The notes: generated from the letters alone by a model not told the origin. Positions 1 through 7,883 are shown, counted from the first letter of the stretch. The stretch is DNA of 64,000 bases from Corallibacter vietnamensis (GCF_039537875.1 NZ_BAABBI010000001.1:1612001-1676000); one strand, 5' to 3'. Translations and numbers: made by a program.

Positions 1-20
1 TGCCAAAACTTAATCGTCGC

Positions 21-53
21 TGTTATTGCGAACCCGATAGGGTGAAGCAATCT
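21..53. repeat. REP-like dispersed repeat fragment
   Basis: The segment reads TTATTGCGAA, then CCCGATAGGG, then TGAAGCAATCT. It resembles the short interspersed GTCATTGCGA...GAAGCAATC elements known from many Bacteroidota genomes. A second fragment of the same kind lies just after the hipB-like gene at 431-454. Identification is from memory of the repeat family and not from a search. Confidence 0.5.
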
Positions 54-76
54 ATTTTAAAAAACAAAATAATAAA

Positions 77-127
77 ATGATTGTTATTTCAATCAAAATT
101 GCTATATTTGTGTGAAATAACAATCAT
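77..127 (+). promoter_or_regulatory. hipBA promoter inside a 14-bp perfect inverted repeat
   Basis: Bases 77-90 (ATGATTGTTATTTC) and 114-127 (GAAATAACAATCAT) are exact reverse complements with a 23-base spacer. Between and across the arms lie a TTG (81-83) and, 19 bases later, a TATATTTG -7 box (103-110). The first ATG follows at 134. The arrangement fits an operator that the HipB-like protein would bind to repress its own operon. Confidence 0.7.
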
Positions 128-133
128 ATAGTA

Positions 134-421
134 ATGAGTAAGAAAAAGCAAATCCTGTTCCCAAAACACAAAGAAGTACTTAAACAAATGGGAGAGAATA
201 TAAAATTGGCAAGAAAAAGAAGGAAGCTAACACAAGAGCAAGTTGCTGAAAGAGCAGATATTGTAAGAAGTACATTATATCTTATTGAGTCTGGAAACCC
301 AAGTGTAACTATTGGGGCTTATTTCAATGTATTACGTGTGCTTGGGTTGCAAGATGATTTTCTCAAATTAGCAGCGGATGATGAATTTGGTAGAAAACTT
401 CAAGACCTCGATTTAATTTAA
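134..421 (+). CDS. hipB: HipB-like XRE-family antitoxin
   Basis: This 95-residue protein has a single helix-turn-helix of the XRE/Cro type at about residues 19-75 (MGENIKLARKRRKLTQEQVA, then a recognition-helix region ending in SGNPSVTIGAYFNVLRVLG). HipB proteins are DNA-binding antitoxins that dimerise on operators and hold the HipA kinase inactive. The gene sits directly upstream of the HipA-like gene in the same orientation, and a long inverted repeat covers its promoter, so autoregulation is likely. The C-terminal tail (EFGRKLQDLDLI) is short and could contact the toxin. The gap of about 100 bases to hipA, holding a REP-like fragment, is wider than usual for this pair. Confidence 0.85.
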   Translation: MSKKKQILFPKHKEVLKQMGENIKLARKRRKLTQEQVAERADIVRSTLYLIESGNPSVTIGAYFNVLRVLGLQDDFLKLAADDEFGRKLQDLDLI

Positions 422-430
422 AATAAGGTT

Positions 431-454
431 GTCATTGCGAGCAAAGCGTGGCAA
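431..454. repeat. REP-like dispersed repeat fragment
   Basis: The bases GTCATTGCGAGCAAAGCGTG followed by GCAA resemble the same short interspersed family as 21-53. It lies in the gap between the hipB-like and hipA-like genes, so the antitoxin gene is bracketed by two fragments. Confidence 0.5.
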
Positions 455-524
455 ATGCAAAGCATTCACGAATACAAAAAACATTAAAATAATAATGCAT
501 GAGTAATCTCATGAAATATTTAAT

Positions 525-1775
525 ATGGCAAAAGGCAAACAAGACATATACATATACGCACATTGGAAAGGTTTGGAAGAACCGCAATTAATGGGAGTCC
601 TTTCTGCATTGTATGCAAAAGGGAAGAAAGCATTCAGTTTTGAGTATGATAAAGATTGGTTGAAATCTAAAGAACAAATGCTATTAGATCCGGACATTCA
701 ATTCTATAGTGGTCCACAATACCCAAACAATAAAGAAAATTTTGGTGTGTTCTTGGATAGTATGCCTGATACTTGGGGACGCACACTTATGAAACGTAGG
801 GCGTCACAAGAAGCAGCTGCAAATAATGAAAAGGCAAAAACATTATATGAAATAGATTATTTGTTAGGTGTTTATGACGAAAGCCGAATGGGTGCTTTGC
901 GTTTTAAACTTGACCCAGAAGGGCCATTTTTAGATGATAACGAACTAAACCCAACACCACCGTGGTCATCCATTAGAGAGCTGCAAGAAGCAGCAAAGAA
1001 TTTTGAAAATGACGATGACAATGATGAAGTAAAAAAATGGCTAGCTGTTTTAATGGCGCCAGGATCCTCTTTAGGAGGTGCAAGGCCGAAAGCTAATATA
1101 TTAGATGAAAATAAGGAGTTATGGATTGCAAAGTTTCCTTCAAAAAACGATACCATAGACAAAGCCGCATGGGAATACTTGGCTTATCAGTTGGCAATAA
1201 AGGCAGGCATCCACATGGCACCATCTAAAATTGAAAAGATATCAGGTAACTATCATACCTTTTTTACCAAAAGATTTGACCGTGAAGAAGGCTGTAGACT
1301 TCATTTCGCTTCTGCTATGACCATGACAGGAAATAACGAAGACACCATAAGAGATAATCCAGCAAGCTATTTGGAATTAGCAGAATTCATTCAAAACCAT
1401 GGAGCTTTGGTTAACGATAATTTAGAGCAATTGTGGCGTAGAATAGTCTTTAATATTGCTATTTCAAATACCGATGACCATTTAAGAAACCATGGATTTA
1501 TTTTAACCAATCAAGGGTGGATATTATCACCAGCTTATGATTTAAATCCATCTATAGATAAAGATGGTTTAGCACTCAATATTGATATGGATAACAATGC
1601 GCTTGACTATGATTTGGTAAAAAGTGTAGGTGAATTTTTTCGTCTAGATGATAAACAAATGGATAAAATTATTCATGAGGTTTTAACTGTAGTAGAAACT
1701 TGGAAAGAGGTGGCGAAAGAAATAGGTATTGCTAATAAAGAACAAACCTTGATGGCTAAAGCGTTTAATTGTTAG
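525..1775 (+). CDS. hipA: HipA-like serine/threonine kinase toxin
   Basis: This 416-residue protein matches the HipA family in length and layout: an N-terminal subdomain (residues 1-110) with the family sequence FLDSMPDTWGRTLMKRR, then a PI3K-like kinase domain. Visible hallmarks are the loop SSLGGARPK (about 179-188), the catalytic NTDDHLRNHGF (about 315-325) and the metal-binding PAYDLNP (about 336-342). Known HipA toxins phosphorylate a glutamyl-tRNA synthetase or a related target and induce dormancy. All catalytic motifs look intact. The target here is unknown. The gene is downstream of a HipB-like antitoxin and next to a putative defence operon, a common setting for toxin-antitoxin modules. 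Confidence 0.9.
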   Translation: MAKGKQDIYIYAHWKGLEEPQLMGVLSALYAKGKKAFSFEYDKDWLKSKEQMLLDPDIQFYSGPQYPNNKENFGVFLDSMPDTWGRTLMKRRASQEAAANNEKAKTLYEIDYLLGVYDESRMGALRFKLDPEGPFLDDNELNPTPPWSSIRELQEAAKNFENDDDNDEVKKWLAVLMAPGSSLGGARPKANILDENKELWIAKFPSKNDTIDKAAWEYLAYQLAIKAGIHMAPSKIEKISGNYHTFFTKRFDREEGCRLHFASAMTMTGNNEDTIRDNPASYLELAEFIQNHGALVNDNLEQLWRRIVFNIAISNTDDHLRNHGFILTNQGWILSPAYDLNPSIDKDGLALNIDMDNNALDYDLVKSVGEFFRLDDKQMDKIIHEVLTVVETWKEVAKEIGIANKEQTLMAKAFNC

Positions 1776-1921
1776 TATTAAGCTTAATAGTTAAAGACAC
1801 GTTATAGGGTTACTGTGCGTTCCAGAATGCGACAACTTTTTAATTTGATAGCTTTTGATAAGGAAAGTTTAGATAAGCGCAGATAGTTAAGATATTTTAA
1901 TAGAATATGCTAAAACTTAAA

Positions 1922-1929
1922 TATATTTG
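1922..1929 (+). promoter_or_regulatory. -7 box of the regulator/ATPase operon
   Basis: TATATTTG matches the Bacteroidota -7 consensus TAnnTTTG. It overlaps a TTG that could otherwise be read as a start at 1927, so the true start of the next gene is the ATG at 1948, about 18 bases downstream of the box. Confidence 0.6.
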
Positions 1930-1947
1930 TGTTTTAGTATAAATAAT

Positions 1948-2151
1948 ATGCCTGTATTTAATAGTTATAATAGGATAAAAATTGTTCTAGCAGAAAAAAA
2001 CAAGTCCAATAAATGGTTGGCGAAAAAGTTGGATATGAGTGAAACAACCGTATCTAATTGGTGTACAAATCATAGACAACCATCACTACCTACACTATTC
2101 AAAATAGCAAAGGCTTTAAACATGAATCCAAGAAATCTAATTAATTCATAG
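1948..2151 (+). CDS. small XRE-family regulator, controller-protein-like
   Basis: This protein of 67 residues is essentially one helix-turn-helix (NRIKIVLAEKNKSNKWLAKK, LDMSETTVSNW, then LPTLFKIAKALNMNPRNLI). ATG 1948 is chosen over the upstream TTG because the promoter -7 box covers that TTG. Its size and position as first gene resemble C (controller) proteins of type II restriction-modification systems, which time nuclease expression after entry into a new host. The stop codon overlaps the GTG start of the next gene by one base (TAGTG), so it is translationally coupled to the ATPase. A controller role is inferred from context. It could also be a general autorepressor. Confidence 0.8.
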   Translation: MPVFNSYNRIKIVLAEKNKSNKWLAKKLDMSETTVSNWCTNHRQPSLPTLFKIAKALNMNPRNLINS

Positions 2152-4496
2152 TGAGTAAACCTGAAGAAATACAAGCAAAATTACTCTTGGCCATACAAAG
2201 TAACCCGCCAAATTTAGATGATATTGTTTCATTGTCTACAGAATTGGCAAAGCTAGACCCTACAAATCAAAGATTTTATATTGATGCTAAAACTTTAATT
2301 CATTTAGGAAGAGATAGCATTAAAGATCATTCAACTGCTTTATTAGAGTTGGTAAAAAACAGCTATGATGCTGATGCCACAAAAGTAGATATTGAGATTT
2401 TCTCTGAAACTAAAGACATGATACGTGTCGCTGATAATGGTTTTGGTATGAAACCAGAGGAATTGAAGAATAGTTGGTTACGTATTGGGTATTCAGGTAA
2501 AAGGGTTTCAACGAAAAGTAAATTAGGACGTAGAAAAACTGGTGAAAAAGGAATTGGACGAATATCCACTGATAGACTAGGTTCAAAACTAGAATTGAGA
2601 ACAAAATCTAAAGATGAAAAACTTATAGGCTTAAAAGTCAATTGGGATGATTTTGATGTTGAAGGTAAATCTCTTTCAGATATTCATGTTCAAATTTTTG
2701 AGCCGAAAGAAATCAATTTACCTCTAACTGATGGTAAACCTTCGGCAACGGGTACGGAAATATTAATTGAAGAGCAACGTCAATCATGGACAAAGACAAA
2801 CATTGAAAATCTTTTTCAAGAACTATCTGCCTTAACACCGCCTTTTGAAGATGTTCAAGATTTTCATATTTCTTTAGTTAACGATGTTTATCCTCTTCCA
2901 TCAGAAGAAATTAACTCAAATTATCTCGATGCAGCTGAAATTAAAATTGAAGCTTATTATCCTGGTACAGGTACAGAAATAATTTATACTTACTGGGACA
3001 AGTACAATGACAAAGAAGTTATTGAAAAAATTGAATGGTCTAACTTATTAACAAGAACAGGTATTGATACCACTAATTTAATTGAAAATAAAATTAGATC
3101 TGGTTCAGCTACCATTAAACTTTATTTCTTTTTAAGAGAAAGTGCATCGGTAAAAGATTTTGAATTTAATCTAACCAAATTAAGAGAGTTTCTCGATAAC
3201 AATGCTGGTATAAAAATATATCGTGACAGAATAGTTGTTAAACCTTATGGCTTCCCTAGTTCTCAATTTGGGTATGATTGGTTAGGATTAGCTGATAGAA
3301 AAGCTAAAGATCCAGCTGGTATTAGTAGGTCTGCAAATTATAGTGTTACACCAAATCAATTAGTAGGTGCTGTTTTTATAGCTAGAGATTCTAATGTAGA
3401 ATTAGCGGATAGTGCTGCAAGAGAAGGGTTGGTAGAATCAGAAGCTTTTTATGATTTAAAAAGTTTGGTAATGGGTACTATAAATATGCTTGAGTCTTAC
3501 AGAACCAGATTAATACCAAAAATTAACGAGGCTAAAAGAAAATCACGTAGTAAAGAGTCGAGAACTGAACGAATAATAAAAGCTTTAAATAGTATTGAAA
3601 AGGATTTGTATAGCATCAATTTAGAGATTCAAAATAACTCTGATGTAGCTAGTCACATTAAAGAGAGGGTTCAAAAAAATGTAAATGATTTAAGTGGTAC
3701 AACTGATAAAGTTGAAAAAACAATTACAGAACTTCTTAATTGGAATAGAACCTTAAGTGGTTTAGCAACAATAGGTATATCCTCTGCGGTTTTTGGTCAT
3801 GAAACGGAAGGTTCTATAACTCAACTTAAAGGTTCTGTAATGGCAGCAAAACTTGCATTATCTAGAAAAATTCCGAAAGTTGATGATGCGATAGTAGAAA
3901 TCGAAAAAGCTGTAAAATCATCGAAAAGAGTTGCTGCATGGGGTGCTTACGCATTAACAAGAGTTCAAAGAGAAAAACGTAATAAAAAAAATGTAAATAT
4001 TGCTAAAATTATACAGTCTGTCGTTAATGAGTTAGAACCGGCATATAAAGCTGCTTCAATAAGCATTAATACAGAACTTAAAGATATTTATACATATACG
4101 TTTCAAATGGATATTGAAACAGTTTTAATTAACCTTTTAACAAATGCTTATACCGCTGCTACTTTGAAGTCTGGTAAGAGATTGATAGAAGTTAGATTAA
4201 TTGAAGAAGACTTGAAGGAACCAAAAAAATTGATTGAAAATGGATATTCTCTCATTGTTTCTGATTCTGGTCCAGGTGTTTCTAAAGAGTTTGAGCACAG
4301 GCTATTTGAACCGCTTTTTTCAACTAAAGTAAATCCAACACAAGGCAGTAAGAGTATTGGTACTGGTCTTGGTCTTACAGTCGTCAATTCTATAGTAAAC
4401 GATTTAAACGGTAATATTTCTTTTGATAAAGACCCTGTATTAAAAGGAGCTAGGTTTAAAATTTGGCTTCCAAAAGAAAGAAAACAAAGAAATTAG
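2151..4496 (+). CDS. double-GHKL ATPase: MORC/Hsp90-like N-terminus fused to histidine-kinase C-terminus
   Basis: The 781-residue protein carries two GHKL-type ATP sites. The N-terminal one has ELVKNSYDADAT (about 66-77), VADNGFGM (about 93-100) and GEKGIGR (about 131-137), as in Hsp90/MutL/MORC-like ATPases. The C-terminal one has LINLLTNAYTAA (about 660), SDSGPGVS (about 704) and GTGLGL (about 737), as in sensor kinases. Between them is a helical region with a possible phospho-acceptor box, FGHETEGSITQL, whose histidine is near residue 549. No membrane segment is visible, so it should be cytoplasmic. It starts with GTG overlapping the XRE stop and is followed by a receiver protein, the natural phospho-transfer partner. 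The functional reading as a sensor ATPase in a defence operon is inference. Confidence 0.8.
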   Translation: MSKPEEIQAKLLLAIQSNPPNLDDIVSLSTELAKLDPTNQRFYIDAKTLIHLGRDSIKDHSTALLELVKNSYDADATKVDIEIFSETKDMIRVADNGFGMKPEELKNSWLRIGYSGKRVSTKSKLGRRKTGEKGIGRISTDRLGSKLELRTKSKDEKLIGLKVNWDDFDVEGKSLSDIHVQIFEPKEINLPLTDGKPSATGTEILIEEQRQSWTKTNIENLFQELSALTPPFEDVQDFHISLVNDVYPLPSEEINSNYLDAAEIKIEAYYPGTGTEIIYTYWDKYNDKEVIEKIEWSNLLTRTGIDTTNLIENKIRSGSATIKLYFFLRESASVKDFEFNLTKLREFLDNNAGIKIYRDRIVVKPYGFPSSQFGYDWLGLADRKAKDPAGISRSANYSVTPNQLVGAVFIARDSNVELADSAAREGLVESEAFYDLKSLVMGTINMLESYRTRLIPKINEAKRKSRSKESRTERIIKALNSIEKDLYSINLEIQNNSDVASHIKERVQKNVNDLSGTTDKVEKTITELLNWNRTLSGLATIGISSAVFGHETEGSITQLKGSVMAAKLALSRKIPKVDDAIVEIEKAVKSSKRVAAWGAYALTRVQREKRNKKNVNIAKIIQSVVNELEPAYKAASISINTELKDIYTYTFQMDIETVLINLLTNAYTAATLKSGKRLIEVRLIEEDLKEPKKLIENGYSLIVSDSGPGVSKEFEHRLFEPLFSTKVNPTQGSKSIGTGLGLTVVNSIVNDLNGNISFDKDPVLKGARFKIWLPKERKQRN

Positions 4497-4498
4497 TT

Positions 4499-5158
4499 AT
4501 GAGTAAAATAGGCATCATAGATGATGATAGAGAGCAAAGAGAAACGTTAAAATCAATTCTTGAATCTCATTTAGAAAATTTTGATTCTAGTATTGAGGTG
4601 GTTGATACATTTCCTTTTCCTGATGATTCAATAGCTCAATACAAAGATTGGGTAGAGCAAAATGATATAGTTTGTTTAATTTTTGATGAACAAATGCATA
4701 ATGATTCTGAAGGAGGAAAAGGTCCTGTCGGTTATAGAGGAAATCAGCTCGTTTTAGAGATAAGAAAATATTTTAAAGATATTCCAATCTATGTAATAAC
4801 GTCACATAAAAACGATGATGACTTACAGGAAAAGTTTAGTGAGTTTGAAGATATAATAGGTAGAGAAGAATTTATTAATGATGGTGAGAAATATGTAAAG
4901 AGGTTTATTCGTGCAAGTCAAAGTTTTTTAGATGAAAATATTTCAGAGCTTTCAGAATTAAAGCATTTGTCAGAGTTAGTAGCATCAGGTAAGAGTGACG
5001 AAAATGATTTAATACGTTTGAAAGCGTTACAACTTAAACTAAATGTTCAAATAGACAGCGGTTTAGGAGAAAGAAAGGATTGGCTAGATGAGTATGAAAG
5101 TAAAATTCAATTTTTAGAAGAGCTTCAGAAGAAAATTGAAAATAAAATCAAGGAGTAG
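4499..5158 (+). CDS. response-regulator receiver protein with helical C-terminus
   Basis: This 219-residue protein opens with a receiver domain: an acidic cluster IIDDD (residues 7-10), a likely phospho-acceptor aspartate in LIFDEQM (about 63) and the switch residues in VITSHKND (about 100-105, including the conserved lysine). The C-terminal 90 residues are charged and helical, with no recognisable DNA-binding domain, so output is probably by protein contact. ATG 4499 is chosen, two bases after the ATPase stop. The alternative TTG at 4463 lies inside the ATPase gene. The partner kinase is most likely the upstream double-GHKL protein. A receiver inside what looks like a restriction-modification operon is unusual. 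Confidence 0.8.
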   Translation: MSKIGIIDDDREQRETLKSILESHLENFDSSIEVVDTFPFPDDSIAQYKDWVEQNDIVCLIFDEQMHNDSEGGKGPVGYRGNQLVLEIRKYFKDIPIYVITSHKNDDDLQEKFSEFEDIIGREEFINDGEKYVKRFIRASQSFLDENISELSELKHLSELVASGKSDENDLIRLKALQLKLNVQIDSGLGERKDWLDEYESKIQFLEELQKKIENKIKE

Positions 5159-5775
5159 TGAATTGGAAACTTATAGTTAAAGACAAGGCTAATCAACCGG
5201 AAAAAGGAACATATACAGATTGGAAAGAGCAAATAGCAGAAGAGTGTTTTTTTCAATGTATTTATTGTTCAATAAATGAAGCACAATTTGGAGGTATTGA
5301 CCATTATCATATCGAGCATTATAAACCAAAATCAATTGAAAGATTTAAAGCTTTAGAAAATGATATTTGTAACTTATTTTATAGCTGTCCTATATGCAAT
5401 AGGTTTAAGAGCAATGACTGGCCCAACGATGCAGATGATTTAGATATAATTTGTTATCCAGATCCTTCTGAATACAATTATTCGGAATTGTTTGAGGTAA
5501 GTAGTGATGACTATAAAGTCAATGGTAAGTATGTTAGTACTAGATATATGACAGAAAGACTTTATTTAAATCGCCCACAATTGTTGTATGAAAGGCGTGA
5601 AACAGTTTTGCAGCAAAGAGCAGAAAATGTTACGAAAGCTATCGAGGCGCTGCAAGAAATGGTAGATACACAAGAGTTATTAAAGGAGTCTAATAAAGGT
5701 GTAATAGAGTTACTAAAGACAACTCAAAAACGAAATAATATAAGACCATACAAATTGGCTGAAATTAGAAAATGA
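5158..5775 (+). CDS. HNH endonuclease
   Basis: This 205-residue protein has a zinc-bound HNH fold: C34-x2-C37, then IDHYHIEHYKPKS (H49, H51, H54), then CNLFYSCPICNRFK with C77-x2-C80, N81 and K84. HNH enzymes of this kind serve as the cutting subunit of restriction and anti-phage systems such as Septu PtuB and retron-associated nucleases, which this one resembles in layout. It starts with GTG overlapping the receiver stop (TAGTG again) and its stop overlaps the methyltransferase start (ATGA). It is the only obvious DNA-cleaving gene of the operon. Whether it cuts specific unmethylated sites, as a partner of the methyltransferase would, cannot be told from sequence. Confidence 0.82.
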   Translation: MNWKLIVKDKANQPEKGTYTDWKEQIAEECFFQCIYCSINEAQFGGIDHYHIEHYKPKSIERFKALENDICNLFYSCPICNRFKSNDWPNDADDLDIICYPDPSEYNYSELFEVSSDDYKVNGKYVSTRYMTERLYLNRPQLLYERRETVLQQRAENVTKAIEALQEMVDTQELLKESNKGVIELLKTTQKRNNIRPYKLAEIRK

Positions 5776-7367
5776 ATAAAAAAAGCATAGGTTCATATTA
5801 TACACCTCTAAATTTAGCAAAATTTATTGCGGATTATTGTTTATCTCAAATAGATAGGCTTAATATCTCTGTGCTTGAACCAAGTGTTGGTGATGGAAAT
5901 TTTGTTCAGGCTATAAATGAAACAGAAGCGTTAAATAATTTTAATAAAATTAATTTAACTATTGTAGAAAGGGAAGAGGAAGAATTAAAAAAAGCAAAGA
6001 AGAAGAATGTAAATAACTCTATAAAATTATCAGCTTTTAATAAAGATTATTTGAATTTTCACTCTGATAGTAAAAAGAAATTTTCAGCCATCCTAGGGAA
6101 CCCACCATATGTAAAAAGTAATTATCTCACTGATGAACAAAAAGTACTGGCTAAAGAAATTCATTTAGAGCAAAACCTTGCTGATAGAAAAATAAATAAC
6201 ATTTGGACATCATTTCTGGTTAGCGGTATTTCTAAACTACAGAATGATGGTCTTTTGGCTTTTGTACTTCCATTAGAATTACTACAAGTAAAGTTTACAG
6301 AAGAAATTAGAGATTTGCTTAAAGCTTCTTTTGAGCGTATCGAGATTTTTATGTTTGATGAGCTTCAATTTTTGGAGTGCAAAGGTCAAGATACAGTACT
6401 GTTAATTGGCTATAAAAAGCATAAAGTACCTGGTACATTTTATACAACAATCAAATCAATGGATGAGCTTCAAAAAAGAAGTTTTAGATTGTATAGTAAT
6501 GAAAGTGTATCAGAGTCTAGTAAAAAATGGACACATCATTTTATAACGCCAGAAGAACATACATTTCTTGAAAATATTAAACAAGATTTAAATCTTGTTT
6601 CTGATTATGTAGATAATAAAGCAGGTATTGTAACAGCTGCTAATAATTATTTTATTGTAGATAAAGAAATTTTAGATCAATACGATTTAGAAGCTTATGC
6701 AAGACCAATAGTACAAAAAGGTTTTTTTGTTAACGGTTCAGTAGCATTCAATAGAAATGATTATTCAAAATTAATCAAGGAAAATAAACCAGCTTATTTA
6801 TTGGACTTTAATAATTTAGATGTTGAAAATATCCCTTCAAATGTACAGGACTATATTGATTTAGGAGAAGAAGAAAAACTTCAAGAAAGATTTAAATGTA
6901 AACAAAGAAACCACTGGTATCAAGTACCAAATATAGCAAAACAATCAAAAGCATTTTTCTTTAAAAGGGCTCACGAATACCCAAAATTATTAAAAAATGA
7001 AGCGAATGTATTTGTAACTGACAGTGCCTATAATGTAACCGTTAAAAAAGGTCATAATTTAAATGATTTTATATTTTCATTCTATAATTCATTAACATTA
7101 GCTTTTGCAGAACTAGAAGGACGTTACTATGGAGGTGGTGTTTTAGAGCTTACGCCAAATGAGTTTAGAGTATTGCCTATTCCAATGGCTCATCACAATG
7201 ATTTTAATTCTTACAAAAAAGATTTTAAGAGTAAAAATGATATTGAAGACGTTTTGTTAAAATACAATCATCAAATTTTACATAATTCTCTTAATCTTAA
7301 CCTGGAAGAAATTAATAAAATTGAATCAATTAGAAAGAAATTAGTAAATAAAAGACATCGCAAATAG
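5772..7367 (+). CDS. N6-adenine DNA methyltransferase, Eco57I/type IIG-like
   Basis: The 531-residue protein begins GSYYTPLNLAKFIADYCL, the usual lead-in of type I/IIG adenine methyltransferases. It has SAM-binding motif I (VLEPSVGDGNF, about 34-44) and catalytic motif IV NPPY (about 109-112). The remaining 400 residues probably hold the target-recognition region. No N-terminal PD-(D/E)XK nuclease is fused, in contrast to Eco57I itself, and the nuclease role may be taken by the HNH gene just upstream (ATGA overlap). The enzyme would mark the host genome so that the accompanying effector spares it. The recognition site is unknown. Confidence 0.88.
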   Translation: MNKKSIGSYYTPLNLAKFIADYCLSQIDRLNISVLEPSVGDGNFVQAINETEALNNFNKINLTIVEREEEELKKAKKKNVNNSIKLSAFNKDYLNFHSDSKKKFSAILGNPPYVKSNYLTDEQKVLAKEIHLEQNLADRKINNIWTSFLVSGISKLQNDGLLAFVLPLELLQVKFTEEIRDLLKASFERIEIFMFDELQFLECKGQDTVLLIGYKKHKVPGTFYTTIKSMDELQKRSFRLYSNESVSESSKKWTHHFITPEEHTFLENIKQDLNLVSDYVDNKAGIVTAANNYFIVDKEILDQYDLEAYARPIVQKGFFVNGSVAFNRNDYSKLIKENKPAYLLDFNNLDVENIPSNVQDYIDLGEEEKLQERFKCKQRNHWYQVPNIAKQSKAFFFKRAHEYPKLLKNEANVFVTDSAYNVTVKKGHNLNDFIFSFYNSLTLAFAELEGRYYGGGVLELTPNEFRVLPIPMAHHNDFNSYKKDFKSKNDIEDVLLKYNHQILHNSLNLNLEEINKIESIRKKLVNKRHRK

Positions 7368-7381
7368 TTGTATATTTCAGT

Positions 7382-7489
7382 ATGAATTTAGAAAGTCTAC
7401 TAGCAATATTATCTTCACTAATGGGAATTTATACATTTCTAAAATCGGAGGTTTCCTTTATTTCACTATTTAAAAAAAATCAATTTTAA
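7382..7489 (+). CDS. possible 35-residue single-pass membrane peptide
   Basis: Fourteen bases after the methyltransferase stop an ATG opens a 35-codon frame. It has one hydrophobic stretch (LLAILSSLMGIYTFL, about residues 6-20) followed by basic residues near the end (FKKNQF). No family is recognised. Its position as a possible last gene of the defence-like operon makes it worth recording, since small membrane peptides can act as effectors. With no clear ribosome binding site and AT-rich DNA, it could be a chance frame. Confidence 0.3.
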   Translation: MNLESLLAILSSLMGIYTFLKSEVSFISLFKKNQF

Positions 7490-7819
7490 AATAATTTGTC
7501 CCAATGAATTTTGTTGGGTAGTTTATAATTTATGATTATCAATATGTTAATTGAAATAAGGGTCATAGGTTGTGACCCCTGTTTTTAAGAAAAATTTATT
7601 TTACAATTCCCCACAAACCAAAATCCAGTTTGTTGCTATTACAAAAATCCTCTGTCTTTTGGTTTGTTCCGCTCGCCAACGCGCTTGTAGTTTTTGGCTG
7701 CCAACCCGCACACAGCACATTGCTTGTTTTGCTTAAAAGAATTATTTGAACAATTTGGTACAGCAAAAAAGCAAAGAGCTGTTTCCAACCCTCACACCAA
7801 AAACTACCCAAAGCTATGT
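7490..7819. other. relatively GC-rich non-coding stretch
   Basis: No convincing gene is seen here. Composition shifts from AT-rich to clearly richer in G+C between about 7660 and 7740 (for example CGCTCGCCAACGCGCTTG and GGCTGCCAACCCGCACACAG). A minus-strand frame across 7596-7850 has no recognisable protein character. The segment looks like a structured or repeated element of the kind that fills intergenic arrays in flavobacterial accessory regions. Confidence 0.4.
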
Positions 7820-7883
7820 TTACATAACGGGTAGTTATAGTAACATTCATTCACTTTCTGTACTATAACGCCATTATGTAAAA
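7803..7883. repeat. nested imperfect inverted repeats
   Basis: Arm 7820-7843 pairs with 7862-7883 (TTTACATAA at the outer ends, GTTATAGTA/TACTATAAC at the inner ends; one mismatch region and a two-base bulge) around an 18-base loop. A second pair, AACTACCC (7803-7810) and GGGTAGTT (7830-7837), competes with the first. The stop codon of the minus-strand remnant lies inside the outer arm. This could be a terminator-like or recombination-site-like structure. Confidence 0.55.

Noticed and set aside
4463..4498. Upstream TTG start of the receiver gene
   Set aside because: It lies inside the ATPase coding sequence and adds basic residues out of keeping with the receiver fold; ATG 4499 is adjacent to the stop.
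7596..7850. Minus-strand frame of 84 codons (ends DFGLWGIVK)
   Set aside because: No protein-like composition, no promoter or ribosome site, and it lies over a structured repeat segment. It is better explained as non-coding.
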